Positions 63,508 to 64,000 of a DNA stretch of 64,000 nucleotides are shown in pieces. Numbering within the stretch: the stretch's first letter is position 1; every line of letters begins with the position of its first letter. The position numbers and the translations under genes were made by a program. This DNA is from Calliopsis andreniformis. Its lineage: Eukaryota; Arthropoda; Insecta; Hymenoptera; Andrenidae. The stretch covers positions 10,544,157 to 10,608,156 of the forward strand of contig NW_027480429.1 in the NCBI RefSeq assembly GCF_051401765.1, in the 5' to 3' direction. Under the pieces are notes generated by a model. The model had not been told where the DNA came from, searched no databases, and saw only the letters and a program-made list of their open reading frames with translations.

Positions 63508-64000
63508 TACAACAGTGTTTCCATCATATAACAGGAATAATTGCAACCAGTTTGAAAGTGATGGCCAATTCTACGTTCCGGGCAACCTAGGCTTCGCTCT
63601 AGGGCGTTGCTCCACCAGATCGAAAAGATAGTGCCATAGAAGTCAACGCCAGAAGCATAAAATGCGATATAAATACAACAGTTTCTCCATCGTATAAAAC
63701 GAATAATTGCCACCAGTATGAAGCTTATGGTCATTTCTACTTTCCGAGCAACCTAGGCTTCACCCTAGGGCGTTGCTCCAACGGATTGAATAGTTAGGGC
63801 CTTAGAAGTCAACGCCCGAACCATAAAATGCAAAAAAAATACAACAGTGTTTCCATCGTATAAAACGAATAAATGCAACCAGTATGAAACTTATGGTCAT
63901 TTCTACTTTCCGGGCAACCTAGGCTTCACCCTAGGGCGCTGCTCCACCAGATCGAATAGTTAGTACCCTAGAAGGCAGCGCCAGAAGCATAAAATACAAT

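Larger units (their letters stand above)
1..64000 (+). repeat. Satellite DNA array, 166-bp monomer, about 385 copies
   Basis: The same 166-bp unit repeats head to tail over the whole window. Its most constant parts are TTGCAACCAGT, GGTCATTTCTAC, GCAACCTAGGCTTCAC, GCGTTGCTCCACCAGA, TTAGAAGTCAACGCC, CATAAAATAC and CCATCGTATAAAACGAATAA. The landmark GCAACC falls at 5, 171, 669, 835 and 1001, and later at 4484, 10460, 36026 and 63914, always on the 166-bp grid apart from single-base slips. All copies have the same orientation and neither array end is inside the window. Monomer length near one nucleosome plus linker, and HOR structure, are typical of centromeric or pericentromeric satellites in animals and plants; assigning that role here is inference. 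The family is not one I recognise. Confidence 0.99.
46130..64000 (+). repeat. Right mosaic domain of overlapping duplications
   Basis: About 108 monomers of classes A, A*, B, B', C and D. Almost every kilobase has a close match elsewhere in the window, always at a whole number of monomers. From 36026 to 63914 the register shifts by 0 bp over 168 monomers. The last stretch (about 63640-64000) resembles 57664-58024 at 5976 bp, again 36 monomers. The array continues past the right edge. Confidence 0.9.

Noticed and set aside
1..64000. CENP-B box
   Set aside because: I looked for TTCG-N4-A-N2-CGGG on both strands in the main monomer classes. The nearest candidates (TTCCGGGCAACC; CGCCCGAACC on the reverse) lack the required spacing and bases. 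A motif scan of all 385 monomers would settle it.
1..64000. Telomeric repeats (TTAGGG within AGTTAGGGCCTTAG)
   Set aside because: The hexamer occurs once per monomer at most, at 166-bp spacing, and never in tandem.
1..64000. Polymerase III B-box-like GATCGAATA, suggesting a tRNA or SINE origin
   Set aside because: It matches GWTCRANNC except the last base, but no A box, cloverleaf or terminator was recognised, and many monomers alter it further.
1..64000. Transposon, LTR or rDNA insertion
   Set aside because: Register tracking shows only single-base slips between the positions checked. No terminal repeats, target-site duplications, poly-A tails longer than about nine bases, or rRNA-like stretches were seen.

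Overview
The window is one uninterrupted satellite DNA array. A monomer of 166 bp repeats head to tail, always in the same orientation, from base 1 to base 64000, giving about 385.5 copies, and it runs off both ends. I find no gene, RNA gene, mobile element or unique sequence. The register was followed with the landmark GCAACCTAGG: it sits at 5 and at 63914, which is 385 periods less 1 bp. The only length changes found were single-base indels. Long HOR-organised satellites of this monomer length point to a eukaryotic chromosome, most plausibly a centromeric, pericentromeric or other heterochromatic block. I do not recognise the monomer family and cannot name the species or clade.

Layout. (1) 1-12036: a left domain of diverse monomers. 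Its core is an 18-monomer higher-order repeat (HOR, 2988 bp) present as two apparently identical copies (4446-7433 and 7434-10421). These are flanked by two copies of another 1.6 kb block (1626-3240 and 10422-12036); an older, deleted copy of the HOR lies at about 650-1990. (2) 12037-16638: a transition in which two monomer classes, A and B, come to alternate as a 332-bp dimer. (3) 16639-27100: a 29-monomer unit (4814 bp) in one complete and two partial copies, carrying distinctive 'G' monomer blocks and a clean six-monomer deletion. (4) 27101-34177: A/B dimers with 19-mer and 4-mer duplications and the first C and D monomers. (5) 34178-46129: two adjacent, nearly identical 36-monomer units of 5976 bp. 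(6) 46130-64000: a mosaic of overlapping duplications at spacings of 18, 21, 25, 31, 36, 41 and 59 monomers.

No genes work together here. The system is the array itself: nearly every long-range identity is offset by a whole number of 166-bp units, as expected from repeated in-register unequal exchange or replication-based amplification. B-class monomers carry a marked dyad (imperfect hairpin) around CCTAGG/CCCTAGGG, and many B-to-A junctions carry an A8 tract. I saw no CENP-B box. All comparisons were made by eye, so identity statements are approximate and block ends are good to roughly 5-20 bp.
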